From positions 1,018,133 through 1,082,132 of the forward strand of contig JALWXN010000004.1 in assembly GCA_027078545.1 (NCBI GenBank): DNA of 64,000 nucleotides, read 5' to 3'. Position 1 is the first letter of the stretch. Each line of letters starts with the position of its first letter. Of the stretch, positions 36,126-43,933 are shown piece after piece. The translations under genes were made by a program, and so were the position numbers. This DNA is from Nitrososphaeria archaeon. GTDB taxonomy: Archaea; Thermoproteota; Nitrososphaeria; Geothermarchaeales; JDFR-13. The notes beneath the pieces are model-generated. The model was not told the DNA's origin. It saw only the letters and a list, made by a program, of their open reading frames with translations, and made no database searches.

Positions 36126-36678
36126 GGCGGAGGAGTAGGAGCTCCTCCCCACCCATATCCATTTTATCCACTATACGACCCCCATACCTATCAAGTATCT
36201 CCTCATACCTCGTCAGGCTAGAGACCACTACATAGACCTCTGAGCCGCACCCCCTAAGCCTATCCAAAACCCTCGATAGGGTCTCCACACCACCCTCACC
36301 ACCCAGGAACTGACTATCCACCATTGTAGAGGGATCCCCAGGTAGGTAGGGGGGATTGATAAGGACTAGGCCGAAGCCACACCTAAAGGCTTCATACCCA
36401 TCAGCCAAGACGAGATCCACATATCCATCGACTCCGTTACGTAGAATATTCCTAGACGCCCAGGCCAGGGCACCCCAGGAGATATCTGTCCCGACCGTGT
36501 AGACACCCCTCATACCCAGGAGGATAGCCAATACGCCTGAGCCGGTCCCAATATCTAGTGCTGATACATCCTTGCTGATCTCCTCTGCCACCGAGGCTAT
36601 GAGTAGGGTGTCCTCGGCAGGCCTGTAGACATGGCTATCCCCCTCAAGCTCCACACCCCTGAACACAGCCCTCCACAC
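36115..36678 (-). CDS. HemK/Mtq2-like N5-glutamine methyltransferase
   Basis: SAM-dependent methylase of 187 residues. [14 protein letters not shown] is the archaeal/eukaryotic Mtq2 N-terminal motif, [13 protein letters not shown] is motif I and [10 protein letters not shown] is the NPPY catalytic motif that binds Gln or Asn side chains. It lacks the N-terminal domain of bacterial PrmC. The likely substrate is the GGQ glutamine of release factor aRF1, usually with a Trm112 partner, not seen here. Divergent from the orphan DNA methyltransferase; a TCTTAATACC box around 36697-36706 lies between them. Confidence 0.88.
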   Translation of the reverse strand: MWRAVFRGVELEGDSHVYRPAEDTLLIASVAEEISKDVSALDIGTGSGVLAILLGMRGVYTVGTDISWGALAWASRNILRNGVDGYVDLVLADGYEAFRCGFGLVLINPPYLPGDPSTMVDSQFLGGEGGVETLSRVLDRLRGCGSEVYVVVSSLTRYEEILDRYGGRIVDKMDMGGEELLLLRLRP

Positions 36679-36734
36679 CTAGGCCCACCTACAGGGTCTT
36701 AATACCCAGCATATCATGTCCATACTATGTAGCG

Positions 36735-37868
36735 ATGACGAAGATAGTTGAGAGGCTAGACCTAGGAGAATATGCAACCTTCAAGCCTAATAAGGACCTA
36801 CCCCGCCATAGATGGTTCTACTTCAAGGAGGGCTTCTCCCGCCACCTTGTTGAATACATGATTAGGAGGTTCAAGATAGGAGGGGGAGACACAGTCCTCG
36901 ACCCATTCATGGGCGTGGGGACAACCCCATTGACGTGTAGGGAGCTGGGTATAAACACTGTTGGGGTGGAGGTCAGCCCCCTATTCAAGATGGTGGCCGA
37001 GGCCAAGACCTCAGACTACGACGTCGACAGGCTGAGGGAGATATCCAGCGAGATAATGTCTAGGAGGGGGAGGGTAGACCTATCTGGGCAGCACCCACTC
37101 CTATTGAAGGCATTCCCACGCCACAACCTCTACGACATCATACTATATAGGGAGGCGATAGAGGAGATACCCGAGGCGAGGTATAGAAACTTCTTCTACA
37201 CAGCCCTAATATCAGCCGCGAACAAGGCGGGATACGCCTTCAAGGACGGGAGCAGGGTTAAGATAGTCCCAAAGAAACACGTCCCACCCTTCAAGGAGAT
37301 GTTCCGGAGGACGGTCAAGATGATGATAAGCGACGTCGAGAGCCTCCCACTCAAGGATGTGGAGCACTCCCTATACCAGGGCGACGCCAGGAGGCTAACC
37401 ATGCTGGGTGAGGAGGAGATAGACGCGGTGATAACCTCACCCCCATACCTGAACAAGATAGAGTACACCACCCTCTACGAGATAGAATACCTACTAGTGT
37501 ATGGAGACACGAGGGTCAACCCGATAAGAAGCTACATAGGCCTAACCTTCAGCAGGGAGGACGTACTAGAACTCCCAAAGGAGTATGAAGACCTCCCGCC
37601 AGGGGCGAGGGCCTACTTCACCGATCTTAGACAGGCAGTGGAGGAGATGTATAGAGTCCTGAGGAGGAATGGCAGGGCAGCCATAGTCATAGGCCAGGGG
37701 ATATACCCCGACAGAGTCATACCATCCGACAGGATACTGGCCGAGATGGCCAAGGGAATAGGCTTTAGAGAGGCTGAGATATGGATAGTTAACAAGAGGA
37801 TAGCGACTAGGAGCAGGACGGTAAAGATAGGGGTGGCTGAGGAGTCAATAGTCATCCTGAGGAAGTAG
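36735..37868 (+). CDS. DNA (N4-cytosine or N6-adenine) methyltransferase, orphan
   Basis: A 377-residue methylase with the SAM motif LDPFMGVGTT at residues 55-64 and the catalytic motif ITSPPYLNKIEYT at about 233-245. SPPY is typical of N4-cytosine and some N6-adenine enzymes. The order motif I, about 170-residue spacer, motif IV is alpha-like, with the spacer as possible recognition domain (KKHVPPFKEMFRR is strongly basic). No restriction endonuclease or specificity gene adjoins, so it is either an orphan methylase or an RNA-modifying relative. ATG 36735 is the first start. Confidence 0.78.
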   Translation: MTKIVERLDLGEYATFKPNKDLPRHRWFYFKEGFSRHLVEYMIRRFKIGGGDTVLDPFMGVGTTPLTCRELGINTVGVEVSPLFKMVAEAKTSDYDVDRLREISSEIMSRRGRVDLSGQHPLLLKAFPRHNLYDIILYREAIEEIPEARYRNFFYTALISAANKAGYAFKDGSRVKIVPKKHVPPFKEMFRRTVKMMISDVESLPLKDVEHSLYQGDARRLTMLGEEEIDAVITSPPYLNKIEYTTLYEIEYLLVYGDTRVNPIRSYIGLTFSREDVLELPKEYEDLPPGARAYFTDLRQAVEEMYRVLRRNGRAAIVIGQGIYPDRVIPSDRILAEMAKGIGFREAEIWIVNKRIATRSRTVKIGVAEESIVILRK

Positions 37869-37918
37869 CCATATATTTAGGTGTTGGGAGCCATACCTAG
37901 GGATAAGGGATATCCGTG

Positions 37919-38740
37919 ATGACCCCCGACTACATGTTGATAGAGATCACCAGTGGAGCCGAGGCCTCCATAGACAGGGTCGTGGAGGAGGCCTCCCAAG
38001 AGGGTGGACTGACGATCTACCTGGGCGAGGTACACCAGAGGAGATGGATAATAAGCCTATCCCTAGACATACTGAGGCGTATCATGGGGAAGGGTGGTGA
38101 GCTATACATAGGTATGGAGCACTTCAACCAGGAGCAGCAGGAGATCCTGGAGGCCTTCCTAGAGGGCGATATAGAGTGGGAGGAGCTCGTAGAGAGGTAT
38201 GAGGAGGGGCCCGAGGGCTTCGACCTCGAGTACTACAGGCCACTAATCGAGTGGGCCCGCGACATGGGGATACCCATATATGGGCTCATGCCCCCGAGGA
38301 TATACGCCTCACAACTCGTCAGGCTATACATGTCCGGCGACAAGGAGGGTGTAGAGAGGCTACTAGCGAGATACGGCCTAAGTATAGACGACCTAGACGC
38401 AGGGGAGGAGTATAGGGAGAGGTTCCTACAACTAATCCCGAGGGAGGGGCCCATGGCTAGGCTCGACCCAGAGGCCCTCCTCCTGGCACAGTCCTTCAAA
38501 GATGAGGTCATGGCTAGGAGGATCGTAGAGCTAAGCAGGCGGTACAGGGCCGGATACATACTGACCGGCTCCGGCCACGTGGAGCACAAGGGGAGCGTCC
38601 CCACAAGGGTCGTGAAGCACGGCTATAGAGGAGGATACACAGTGGTAACGTCTAGGGAGGCGGATAGGGAGGAGGCCCTAGAAGATCTGAGGAGGGCCGA
38701 GAAATACCTGATCGCTAGGTACCTAGCCCTACCTAGATAG
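37919..38740 (+). CDS. ChaN-like protein (haem-binding uptake/Tiki superfamily)
   Basis: About 273 residues matching the ChaN pattern. IYLGEVHQRR stands for the GE-x-H motif, LYIGMEHFNQEQQEILEAFL for the GMEMF helix, EYYRPLIEWARDMGIPIYGL follows, and the C-terminal YILTGSGHVEHKGSVPTR for the GxGHV-x-G-x-P-x-R motif. In bacteria ChaN is an iron-regulated lipoprotein binding haem, while related Tiki/TraB-type folds are proposed metalloproteases. Here there is no signal peptide, so the protein is probably cytoplasmic. GTG 37916 precedes ATG 37919 directly. It abuts the S9 peptidase gene (2 bases). Confidence 0.75.
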   Translation: MTPDYMLIEITSGAEASIDRVVEEASQEGGLTIYLGEVHQRRWIISLSLDILRRIMGKGGELYIGMEHFNQEQQEILEAFLEGDIEWEELVERYEEGPEGFDLEYYRPLIEWARDMGIPIYGLMPPRIYASQLVRLYMSGDKEGVERLLARYGLSIDDLDAGEEYRERFLQLIPREGPMARLDPEALLLAQSFKDEVMARRIVELSRRYRAGYILTGSGHVEHKGSVPTRVVKHGYRGGYTVVTSREADREEALEDLRRAEKYLIARYLALPR

Positions 38741-38742
38741 GG

Positions 38743-40458
38743 GTGAGGCGAGTGAAGAGGTTCCTAGAGATCTACGCATACAGGCTGGGCCGGAGAATAG
38801 GTGAGAAGCTCCTCTACATATCGGACAAGGAGGGGAGGCCCAAGCTATACCAGATGATAGGCGGAGCCGAGACCCTACTACTCGACGTGGATAGGGTCAT
38901 AGGCTATACCCTAGACCCTGGGAAGAAGCTAGTCGTAGTAAACCATGACGAGGCCGGTAACGAGAGGTGGAGGATAACGGTACTGGACAACGCTGGGTGG
39001 AGACTTGCCGAGATCGGGGATGGGAGGAGCATAAACCATATAGGCACGCCTGGAGAGACGTATGAGATACCCTACACATCAAACAGGGAGTGGGGATCCG
39101 AGTTCGGACTATACATATATAGGCTGGAGGACGGGGAGGAGGAGTTCATATACGGCCCCGAGACCGGGCTCTACGGCTCAGGCATGAGCAGGGATGGAGA
39201 GCTCCTATACGCACAGGTATTCAGAAGCTCCTCGGACGTGGAGCTACTAATAATTGAGCGGGAGACTGGAAGGGTGATAGACAGGATAGGCGGTGGGGGA
39301 GACGTGGTATACCTCCCCCGATGGAGGGACGGGGACAGCCTATACATAGTCACAGATATAGGGGAGGAGACCCCCTACCTAGCCCTCTACAGGGTCGGCG
39401 GGGGGATAGAGCCGATAATAAACGAGGAGTGGGGAGTAGAGACCTACGGCGTCACCAGCGACGGAGAGATAATCTACAGCCTAAACGTGAGGGGAGACTC
39501 AAGACTCTACATAGGTGAGGAGGAGATCGAGAAGCCCATGGGCGTCGTGACCTATATAGACGTAGATGGAGAGGCCACCATATCCATGAACACAGTCAAG
39601 TATGGAGAGTCTATATGGAGGCTGGTCGACGATAGGCTGGAACCGATACTATACCCCAGGGAGATAGAGGATCTATGGGACACGATAGTCGAGCCAGAGA
39701 TACATACCTACCAGTCATTCGACGGCCTCGAGATAGACCTCCTCCTATACAGGCCCAGGAACCGGGAGAAGCCCCACCCAACCATTATAAACCCCCATGG
39801 GGGGCCGGAGTCCCAGAGCAGGCCGATGTACAGCCCGATGATCCAGGGCCTAGTATCACTGGGCTACGCCGTCGCCCAGCCAAACTATAGAGGCGGAACC
39901 GGATATGGAAAGACCTTCAAGGAGATGGATAGGGTGGAGAAGAGGGTCGACAGCCTACGAGACGTATACGAAGCAGCTAGATACCTCATAGAGACAGGCC
40001 TGGCAGACCCCGATAGGCTCGGGATCATGGGTGGGAGCTACGGTGGATACGTCACCCTATACATGGTGACCCACCACCCCCAGCTCTTCAAGGCAGCTGT
40101 ATCAATAGTCGGGATAGCGAATCTAGAGACCTTCCTGAGGAACACGGGGCCGTGGAGAAGGAGCCATAGAGAGTATAAGTACGGCAGCCTAGAGAAGGAC
40201 CTTGAGACCCTCAGGAGGCTGTCACCCATATACTATATCGATAGGGTGGAGACACCCCTACTCCTCATACATGGGAGGAACGACCCGAGGGTACCTGTAG
40301 AGGAGAGTATAGAGATGTATCGGAGACTATCGGAGAAGGGTGTGGAGACAAAGCTCATCATATACGAGGATGAGGGGCACGGCGTCGTTAAGAGGCGTAA
40401 CAGGGAGCACTACATGGAGAGCGTGGCCCAGTGGTTCACCAGGCATATGCCCCCATAG
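38743..40458 (+). CDS. S9 family peptidase (acylaminoacyl peptidase/prolyl oligopeptidase type)
   Basis: A 571-residue serine peptidase. Residues 1 to about 310 form a beta-propeller of YTD/WD-like repeats; the rest is an alpha/beta hydrolase. The nucleophile is in GIMGGSYGGY (Ser about 432), the Asp in IHGRNDPRV (about 514) and the His in YEDEGHGVV (about 546). NPHGGPESQSRP forms the oxyanion region. It would release N-acylated or other N-terminal residues from short peptides. GTG start, two bases after the ChaN-like stop. No signal peptide. Confidence 0.92.
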   Translation: MRRVKRFLEIYAYRLGRRIGEKLLYISDKEGRPKLYQMIGGAETLLLDVDRVIGYTLDPGKKLVVVNHDEAGNERWRITVLDNAGWRLAEIGDGRSINHIGTPGETYEIPYTSNREWGSEFGLYIYRLEDGEEEFIYGPETGLYGSGMSRDGELLYAQVFRSSSDVELLIIERETGRVIDRIGGGGDVVYLPRWRDGDSLYIVTDIGEETPYLALYRVGGGIEPIINEEWGVETYGVTSDGEIIYSLNVRGDSRLYIGEEEIEKPMGVVTYIDVDGEATISMNTVKYGESIWRLVDDRLEPILYPREIEDLWDTIVEPEIHTYQSFDGLEIDLLLYRPRNREKPHPTIINPHGGPESQSRPMYSPMIQGLVSLGYAVAQPNYRGGTGYGKTFKEMDRVEKRVDSLRDVYEAARYLIETGLADPDRLGIMGGSYGGYVTLYMVTHHPQLFKAAVSIVGIANLETFLRNTGPWRRSHREYKYGSLEKDLETLRRLSPIYYIDRVETPLLLIHGRNDPRVPVEESIEMYRRLSEKGVETKLIIYEDEGHGVVKRRNREHYMESVAQWFTRHMPP

Positions 40459-40507
40459 CCCCGTTTTATATCCTCTATACATACCATTATATACTTTTTG
40501 GGAGAAG

Positions 40508-40909
40508 ATGTTCACCCCCTACGAGGTAATAGTCAAGACGATACTACCAGCGATAAGAAGTATCCTCGTAAGGGAGCTTGCCGAGAAGTATGGGTATAAA
40601 CAGATGGAGATCGCTAGACACCTCTACATCACACAGGCAAGCGTATCCTACTACCTGACCCACAGCAGGGGCAAGTATATCCAGGAGGTGGCCAAGTATC
40701 CAGACGTCACCGAGAGGATAAAGAGGCTGGCCGAGAAGATACACCGTGAGAAGCCGACCAAGGAGGAGCTGATCAAGGAGATAAACGATATAATCATGTA
40801 CATCATGGCGAAGGAGTATATCTGCGAGGTCCACAAGACACTCGAGCCAGACGTCGATATAGAGGAGTGCAAGGTCTGCGAAGCAATGATAATAGACAGA
40901 TACAAGTAG
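40508..40909 (+). CDS. HTH transcriptional regulator with C-terminal cysteine motif
   Basis: A 134-residue regulator of the COG2522 type. After ILPAIRSILVRELAEKYG, a helix-turn-helix spans about residues 32-52 (KQMEIARHLYITQASVSYYL). The C-terminus has YICEVHKTLEPDVDIEECKVC with Cys at two ends (C-x-x-H and C-x-x-C), which could bind zinc or an iron-sulfur cluster. ATG 40508 follows GGGAGAAG; the upstream open frame overlaps the peptidase gene in another frame and is not used. A TTTTATATCC box at about 40463-40472 predicts a short leader. Likely cotranscribed with the sulfatase-like gene. Confidence 0.82.
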   Translation: MFTPYEVIVKTILPAIRSILVRELAEKYGYKQMEIARHLYITQASVSYYLTHSRGKYIQEVAKYPDVTERIKRLAEKIHREKPTKEELIKEINDIIMYIMAKEYICEVHKTLEPDVDIEECKVCEAMIIDRYK

Positions 40910-40931
40910 GGATCCATGCTATAATAGGTGC

Positions 40932-41861
40932 ATGGCCGGGGAAGTAGAGATCGGGACACTCCTTAGACGGGCGGCCCAACTAGCCAGATACTCCTTTAGA
41001 TGGGGCGTCATCCCCGGCCTAATACTGAGCAGGCTCTCCAGCCGGGTGATAGACAGGCTGGGTGGATATACAAGGCCCAGGCTCACCGATCAGAGGAGCC
41101 TCATAGAGAGGAGGGACTGGAACGTCCTAGTCATACTAGACGCATGTAGATACGACGCCTACCTCATGAGTAGGGAGAGGCCCCACTGGGGAAGGCTTAA
41201 ACCCGTATACAGCCCCGCATCGATAACACCCCACTGGCTCGTGAGGACGTGGCTAGGGGGAGACTGGAGGGACACGATATACATATCGGGAAACATATTC
41301 GCCAACAAGTCTATAGGGGCGATGAAGCATCTACACCGATACTTCCGATATAGACTCGCCGACAAGTTCCTAGACATAGTGGAGGTATGGAGGAACAGCG
41401 ACCCAGATACCGGTGCAGTCCCGCCGGAGAGGGTCTACAGGGCCTACCGGATGGTAAGGACTAGGATGAGGCTTAGGGGGCTACGCCTAGGGAGGGACTA
41501 TAGACTGGTTATACACTTCATGCAGCCCCACACACCCTACCTAGCGACACCCAGGCTCAACCACCTCATCAATAGGCTGGATAGGGAGACCCGTAGAGAC
41601 GGCGTAGGCCTAGGCTTCGAATACGTCTACATACCCATGCTACGCAGAGCCCTAGGAGCCAAGGCAGACAAGGCGTTATGGAGGCTCTACATGGATAACC
41701 TGGAGAGGGCCGCGAGATATGCACGCCTAATAGCGGAGGAGAATAGGGGCTACACAGTGATAACAGCCGACCATGGGGAGATGCTGGGCGAGTACAACCT
41801 ATACTTCCACTTCGACGTGGCCACCCCGGAGCTCAGGGTAGTCCCATACCACAGGCTATAG
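40932..41861 (+). CDS. Sulfatase/alkaline-phosphatase-superfamily-like protein
   Basis: A 309-residue protein with the start and end motifs of the superfamily. VLVILDACRYDAY (D70, D75) matches the archaeal sulfatase-like metal/nucleophile strand. HFMQPHTPYL is the middle motif, and VITADHGEMLGE (about 275-286) gives the Asp-His metal ligands. FHFDVATPELRVVPY closes it, where typical members have a Gly-His pair. There is no signal peptide. Substrate unknown; sulfate or phosphate ester or phosphonate are all possible. It follows the HTH gene by 22 bases and ends over the next gene by 6 bases, convergently. Confidence 0.75.
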   Translation: MAGEVEIGTLLRRAAQLARYSFRWGVIPGLILSRLSSRVIDRLGGYTRPRLTDQRSLIERRDWNVLVILDACRYDAYLMSRERPHWGRLKPVYSPASITPHWLVRTWLGGDWRDTIYISGNIFANKSIGAMKHLHRYFRYRLADKFLDIVEVWRNSDPDTGAVPPERVYRAYRMVRTRMRLRGLRLGRDYRLVIHFMQPHTPYLATPRLNHLINRLDRETRRDGVGLGFEYVYIPMLRRALGAKADKALWRLYMDNLERAARYARLIAEENRGYTVITADHGEMLGEYNLYFHFDVATPELRVVPYHRL

Positions 41862-42278
41862 AAGAGGGAAGTCCACACCCTCCTCCCTAATAATCTTCTC
41901 CGCCTCCTCCCTATCGAAGCCCCCGAAGAACTCCTCGCCATCCAGGATCCTATAAATATGGTACTTCGTCACGGGTGGTATGGGGCGCTCCCAGTCAACC
42001 CTATGTATACTCATAAGCCCCGGATCGTCAGACTCGTATTTATAGACCACCAGGTCATACTCATCAGCCGTGACGATATCGTTGAAGGTCAGCTTCCTCA
42101 TATAGTGTGTGAAGACCCTCTCGAAGAAGAGTATGAAGGGCTTATCAGGATCGATCTCCACACCCTCAACCTCCTCCCATGAGCCACCGACCCTCCTATA
42201 CAGCCTCCCATCCATCCTAAGCTTGAAGTCGTGGTAGGAGTTATAGTAGTCGAGAACAATCCTATAGACCACCGGCAT
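41856..42278 (-). CDS. Hypothetical protein
   Basis: A 140-residue acidic protein I do not recognise. It appears to be mainly beta strand for residues 1-60, then alpha/beta, with no signal or membrane segment. Aromatic residues are numerous (YRIVLDYYNSYHDF at the start). ATG 42278 is preceded by an A-rich stretch. Codon use is like the neighbours. Six bases overlap the sulfatase-like gene end to end. Confidence 0.55.
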   Translation of the reverse strand: MPVVYRIVLDYYNSYHDFKLRMDGRLYRRVGGSWEEVEGVEIDPDKPFILFFERVFTHYMRKLTFNDIVTADEYDLVVYKYESDDPGLMSIHRVDWERPIPPVTKYHIYRILDGEEFFGGFDREEAEKIIREEGVDFPLL

Positions 42279-42329
42279 AAAAGGGAAAAATGTTTTGTGG
42301 GGGGCATTAAACCAGTGTAGATACTTGGG

Positions 42330-43781
42330 CTAGCCAGGTATAAATATGTCGTGTGGCTTGATCTCCAACGAGCCCTGTGGAGGTATATATGCGAACCGGG
42401 CCTTCTCCCACATCTCCGCTATCCTTGAGGCCCCCACATAACCCATAGCCGCCTGCAGACCAGCCCTCAACTCACCAACTACATCTGATACCGAGCCTCT
42501 ATACGGGACCCAGCCCTCGACACCCTCATCAATATCTTTCGACGGCTTGGAATATCTGTCTAGCCCCGCCCTCTTAGCCCTTGCCCTTGCGCTACCCATG
42601 CCGTAGTACTCCTTATAGTACTTCCCCTGTATAGCGATGAGCCTACCGGGGCTCTCACGTGTACCTGCAAACACGTTACCCATTATGACAGCCGAGGCGC
42701 CGGCAGCCAGTGCAAGGGCTATGTCCCCAGTATTCCTTATACCGCCATCGGCCAGGACAGGTATCTCCCCATGGAGGCCCAGCTCGTCGAGGGCGTCTGC
42801 AGCCTGTATAGTGGCGTAGAGGGTGGGTGCAGCTACACGGGTCACCACGCTGGTGGTGCAGATCGAGCCGCTACCCATACCCATACGTAGGCCATCCACC
42901 CTCTCTATCCTCGACAAGACCTCGAGGACGGCCTCCCTAGTACCAAGGTTACCCACCACGAACCTGGCGGATATCTCCCTAGCCATCTTAGCAGCGGCCC
43001 TAATCACATTCTCGTTGTGGAAGTGGGCCACATCAGTGACGATGACATCTACATATCTATCAAGCCTCTTGGCACGCTCAAGGTCGAAGGGAGACACGGC
43101 AGCGCCTACCAGGAGCCTACCATCCTCATCCCTACTAGCCATTGGATACCTACCCTTCAGGGAGATATCCCTAAAGGTTATGAGGCCCCTGAGCCTCCCC
43201 TCACCATCAACTATCGGTAGCTTCTCAACCCTATGCTCATGCATAAGCTGCTTAGCCTCCTCCAGAGAGACCTCCTCACTAGCCGTTACAAGCCTATCCC
43301 TAGGCGTCATCACTGAGGAGACCCTGAGCCCCCGGTCACTATACCTGATATCCCTCCACGTAACTATACCCACAAGCCTATCCCCATCCTCCACCACTGG
43401 GAGGCCATGGATATTCTTCTCCTCCATGATCCTATAGGCCTCCCCGACAGTCGTGTCAGGAGTCACTACAACGACATCCCTAATAATCCTCGACTCAGCC
43501 CTCTTCACCCTCCTAGCCATCTCGACCTGCTCATCCACACTACAGTTCCTATGAAGAATACCGAGGCCCCCCTCCCTAGCCAGGGAGATAGCCAGCTCCG
43601 AGCCGGTAACAGTGTCCATAGGGGATGAGATGAATGGCAGGTTTATCCTGAGCCCCCTAGCCGCATAGGTTGATAGGTCGATCTCCCTCGGCTCGACATA
43701 GGACTTCCCAGGCAGGAGGACGAGGTCGTTAAAGGTATATAGAGTCTCTATACCCTCCAGCTTAGAGACGAACCTAGCCAT
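42330..43781 (-). CDS. guaB: Inosine-5'-monophosphate dehydrogenase
   Basis: Oxidises IMP to XMP, the committed step of GMP synthesis. The TIM barrel is interrupted by two CBS domains (about residues 95-210). Catalytic Cys is in [10 protein letters not shown] (about 300), the IMP site in [10 protein letters not shown], the flap in the region around [14 protein letters not shown], and the C-terminal [11 protein letters not shown] and [10 protein letters not shown] are present. 483 residues is standard. A TATTTAAAAG box at 43801-43810 lies about 26 bases from the ATG, predicting a leaderless mRNA. Confidence 0.96.
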   Translation of the reverse strand: MARFVSKLEGIETLYTFNDLVLLPGKSYVEPREIDLSTYAARGLRINLPFISSPMDTVTGSELAISLAREGGLGILHRNCSVDEQVEMARRVKRAESRIIRDVVVVTPDTTVGEAYRIMEEKNIHGLPVVEDGDRLVGIVTWRDIRYSDRGLRVSSVMTPRDRLVTASEEVSLEEAKQLMHEHRVEKLPIVDGEGRLRGLITFRDISLKGRYPMASRDEDGRLLVGAAVSPFDLERAKRLDRYVDVIVTDVAHFHNENVIRAAAKMAREISARFVVGNLGTREAVLEVLSRIERVDGLRMGMGSGSICTTSVVTRVAAPTLYATIQAADALDELGLHGEIPVLADGGIRNTGDIALALAAGASAVIMGNVFAGTRESPGRLIAIQGKYYKEYYGMGSARARAKRAGLDRYSKPSKDIDEGVEGWVPYRGSVSDVVGELRAGLQAAMGYVGASRIAEMWEKARFAYIPPQGSLEIKPHDIFIPG

Positions 43782-43830
43782 TAGGAGACACCCCAGAACC
43801 TATTTAAAAGACTATTGAATATCCCGTCGT

Positions 43831-43841
43831 GAATATAAATA
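43831..43841 (+). promoter_or_regulatory. Plus-strand TATA box antisense to the tes-like 3' end
   Basis: GAATATAAATA, centre about 43836, predicts transcription start near 43862. No annotated plus-strand gene follows; the transcript would enter the 3' end of the radical SAM gene. The only start codon is the ATG at 43865. Confidence 0.35.
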
Positions 43842-43864
43842 GGAACCGATGGAGGAGGGTTACT

Positions 43865-43933
43865 ATGGATGAGGAATCTATAAAAATGTTTGGGTGTGGA
43901 GGGACTACTCCACCACGGGTATTCCAAACTTGA
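43865..43933 (+). CDS. Possible leaderless 22-residue micro-ORF
   Basis: Three bases after the predicted transcription start, an ATG opens a frame encoding 22 residues beginning MDEESIKMFGCGG and ending at TGA 43931. It overlaps the radical SAM gene's last codons on the other strand. Spacing of the TATA-like box and ATG is exactly that of leaderless genes in this window, but there is no homology or coding-length evidence. It could equally be the start of a noncoding antisense RNA or chance. Confidence 0.2.
   Translation: MDEESIKMFGCGGTTPPRVFQT

Noticed and set aside
40340..40507. Upstream extension of the HTH regulator frame
   Set aside because: Overlaps the peptidase gene in another frame, and the promoter-like box and purine site support ATG 40508.
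42823..43437. 204-codon plus-strand frame inside guaB
   Set aside because: Antisense shadow produced by codon bias; Ser/Leu-rich low-complexity protein with no features.
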